DNA of 64,000 bases from Streptomyces sp. NBC_01224 (lineage in GTDB: Bacteria > Actinomycetota > Actinomycetes > Streptomycetales > Streptomycetaceae). Below, one piece after another: positions 62,498-64,000 of the stretch; within the stretch, counting starts at the first letter, position 1, and every line of letters begins with the position of its first letter. Location: positions 248,001-312,000 of the forward strand of contig NZ_CP108529.1 in assembly GCF_036002945.1 (NCBI RefSeq), written 5' to 3'. The translations under genes were made by a program, and so were the position numbers. Below the pieces are notes generated by a model. That model was not told the origin of the DNA. It saw only the letters and a list, made by a program, of their open reading frames with translations, and made no database searches.

Positions 62498-63343
62498 TCA
62501 CCTGTGCCAGTGCGTGGGGCGGCTGAGCGAGGGCGGGAGCTTCGTCGTCGCGTCACCCCTGGCCGCATTGAGCTGGGCCTGGGTGAGGAAGAGACTTCCG
62601 GTGAGGTCGGCGCCGGCCAGGTCGGCGTCCCGGAAGTCGGCCCCGATCACATCGGCCAGACGCAGATCGGCGCCCTTGAGGTCAGCTGCGATGAGGTACA
62701 CACCCCGTAGATCGGCTCCCTGCAGATCGGCGCCTTTGAGCCGGGCTCCGATCAGGTCGGCACCACGGCGATCGCGCTTTTTGCGGCGGGGCGCCGTGGC
62801 TCGTACGAGTTCGCTGGTACGGAGCAGCAGGACGGCCACGTCGTCGCGGTGTGCGGCCACATCCAGGCCTGTGAACGCGTCTGCCGGGAGATGGGTGAGG
62901 CGTTCCGTTTCGTCGAGGGTGCGGCGGATCTCGCCGTGCAGGGAGCGCGCCGGTTCCAGGGACAGCGCTTCCGTCAGGTACCAGAGGAGTTCATGGAGCT
63001 GTCGCATGACCGGGAACACCTGGAACATCTGCTGGGCGGTCTGCGGGGCCCGGCGCCAGTCCTGCCCGTCGAAGGTCTCGTGCGAGACCTTCTGACCGGC
63101 TCCGAAGCAGTCGTACACGGTGCAGCCCGGGAATCCCTGGGTCCGTAGTTCGGTATGAATGCCGCAGCGGAAGTCCTCCTGCAGATTGCGGCAGGGCTTA
63201 CCGGCATCCTTGTTGATCGCGAAGTCCGCGGACCGGGTCAGGGTCAGTGCGACGCAGCACAGCCCGAAACAGTTCGCACAGTCGGCGCGCAGTGAAGCAC
63301 GATCGGTGCGGTCGGTACCGGGGCCTTGGACATTGTCGGGCAC
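62498..63343 (-). CDS. Cys-rich N-terminus plus pentapeptide-repeat protein
   Basis: 281 residues from GTG 63343. Residues 20-80 hold eight cysteines (22, 25, 29, 30, 51, 60, 74 and 79) in CxxCxxxCC and later single positions, like YkgJ-type metal/iron-sulfur binding domains. The middle is helical; residues about 190-262 are A(D/N)LxxAxLxGAD-type pentapeptide repeats forming a right-handed beta-helix. Pentapeptide-repeat proteins can mimic DNA or act as scaffolds. The gene precedes the radical SAM gene on the same strand, so the two may act together (inference). Confidence 0.85.
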   Translation of the reverse strand: MPDNVQGPGTDRTDRASLRADCANCFGLCCVALTLTRSADFAINKDAGKPCRNLQEDFRCGIHTELRTQGFPGCTVYDCFGAGQKVSHETFDGQDWRRAPQTAQQMFQVFPVMRQLHELLWYLTEALSLEPARSLHGEIRRTLDETERLTHLPADAFTGLDVAAHRDDVAVLLLRTSELVRATAPRRKKRDRRGADLIGARLKGADLQGADLRGVYLIAADLKGADLRLADVIGADFRDADLAGADLTGSLFLTQAQLNAARGDATTKLPPSLSRPTHWHR

Positions 63344-63510
63344 AGTGCGTGGATCCTCTGGGGTACGGAGCTGTCGGACGGTCGACCCTATCGGGATCCG
63401 TCACCTGTACGCGCCGATTTCGTGATCGCTCCCGGACGCCCAGGCCACCGTGGCGCCCGTTTCGCCCTGTTCCCTCGGCGAAACGAGCACCTCTTCGCGC
63501 ATGTACGTAA

Positions 63511-63942
63511 ATTGTCTGCCGCCTGGCCCTCCTCTGCGTCCCACCGGGCCCGCTCATCCGCAGACTCGTCGTCATCCTTCTCCTCCCGCTGCTCGCCATG
63601 GCGGGAAGCGCACTGTTCGCCCCGGGGACGGCACTGGCCGTTCCTGCAGTCACACCGTCGGCCGGCGTCGTGCCCTCGGCCGCGTCCGGTCTGGATGCAC
63701 CGTGCACCAGCAGCGACCCGGTCGTCTGCTCGATCCGCGAGAGGACTCCGGAGAAACGGGCGCAGGCGCGCGATGTCGGGACGGTCGATGCCTCGCGCCC
63801 GAGCCGTTGTCAGTGGGACGACGCACACTGGCAGCAGCACGGCACGGGCGAAGGGGACGCTGATGGGCACCGAGCACGAGACCGGGTTCGAACCGGCCAC
63901 CGGGGACGGCCCGAGGAACCCGGCACCGGACGGGAAGCGTGA
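63511..63942 (+). CDS. Possible secreted protein, start unclear
   Basis: A plus-strand frame with a basic-hydrophobic start (LIRRLVVILLLPLLAMAGSALF) followed by an AxA site (TALAVPA) and a mature part with three cysteines (LDAPCTSSDPVVCSIRE; RCQWDDAHWQQ). The first in-frame ATG (63598) lies inside the hydrophobic core, and no GTG precedes it, so the start at 63511 (first codon after a TAA) is nominal. It overlaps the next gene by 81 bp in another frame. Real start or a frameshift cannot be settled here. Confidence 0.4.
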   Translation: MVCRLALLCVPPGPLIRRLVVILLLPLLAMAGSALFAPGTALAVPAVTPSAGVVPSAASGLDAPCTSSDPVVCSIRERTPEKRAQARDVGTVDASRPSRCQWDDAHWQQHGTGEGDADGHRARDRVRTGHRGRPEEPGTGREA

Positions 63943-64000
63943 CGCCTCGGTACGGACAGCGTTCGAAGGGATGCTGCAGATCCGGCAGCTGACGAACACT
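63862..64000 (+). CDS. Gene running off the right edge
   Basis: ATG 63862 with GAAGGGGA upstream opens a frame that continues to the end of the window (46 codons): MGTEHETGFEPATGDG, then Pro/Asp-rich sequence and TAFEGMLQIRQLTNT. Too short for a family. Confidence 0.5.

Noticed and set aside
1..64000. tRNA, rRNA, CRISPR array, replication origin
   Set aside because: No cloverleaf, rRNA segment, regular spacer array or DnaA-box cluster was recognised by eye; a dedicated search could still find a short RNA.

Overview
The window is high-GC DNA with Streptomyces-style genes: GTG and TTG starts, GGAGG ribosome sites, a double-MerR regulator, a CU044_5270-type protein beside an ECF sigma factor, CsbD, and XdhC with a PaoABC-type oxidoreductase. 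It mixes intact metabolic operons with a dense graveyard of insertion sequences and broken genes. That suggests a chromosome arm or a large plasmid of a Streptomyces or close relative. No rRNA, tRNA, CRISPR array or replication origin was recognised.

Layout. 0-6 kb: the 3' end of a Cys-rich double-psi beta-barrel gene, a Tat-exported protein, a MauE-like membrane protein, two hypotheticals, a GNAT-AAA ATPase fusion and CsbD. 6-16 kb: a lysE-type gene split by a 2.9-kb IS5-like element that carries a nested IS and a DUF4253 gene, a thioesterase remnant, a bulb-type lectin, an IS481 element and an IS1380 element. Every complete IS sits at a CTAG. 16-23 kb: remnants (RsbW-like, ISL3, LLM oxidoreductase, integrase, IS701, erythromycin esterase, Tn3) around intact MarR and MerR regulators. 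23-29 kb: an ArAE/FUSC-like membrane protein and an intact fructose operon (fruR-fruK-fruA-HPr). 29-34 kb: an NmrA-like gene with an early stop codon, an IS701 scrap, and a membrane-anchored protein with a C-terminal nuclease-like domain followed by a probable immunity gene.

34-48 kb is mostly intact: a PHB-depolymerase-like gene divergent from a GAF/PucR regulator; an ECF sigma factor overlapping a CU044_5270 gene and divergent from a secreted protein with a (Val-Ser-Arg)x6 N-terminus; and a TetR gene divergent from a four-gene paoA-paoB-paoC-xdhC operon, with two identical palindromes between them. 48-57 kb returns to small genes and decay: MarC, GNAT, hypotheticals, a secreted Asp/Gly-rich protein, IS3, Lrp, LysR and AbiEii remnants. 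57-64 kb holds a MarR gene divergent from a frameshifted VOC gene, a zinc alcohol dehydrogenase, a GH25 lysozyme, an F420-reductase-like protein, an SDR remnant, a radical SAM protein next to a Cys-rich pentapeptide-repeat protein, and a gene running off the right edge.

How genes work together. The fru operon makes a complete fructose uptake and phosphorylation unit with its own HPr and regulator. PaoABC with XdhC is an aldehyde or heteroaromatic oxidoreductase plus its cofactor-maturation factor under TetR control. The ECF/CU044 pair is a regulatory module beside a secreted protein. The nuclease-tailed protein with its downstream partner is the best candidate for an undescribed conflict system. 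The cargo-bearing IS in lysE is the clearest mobile-DNA novelty.
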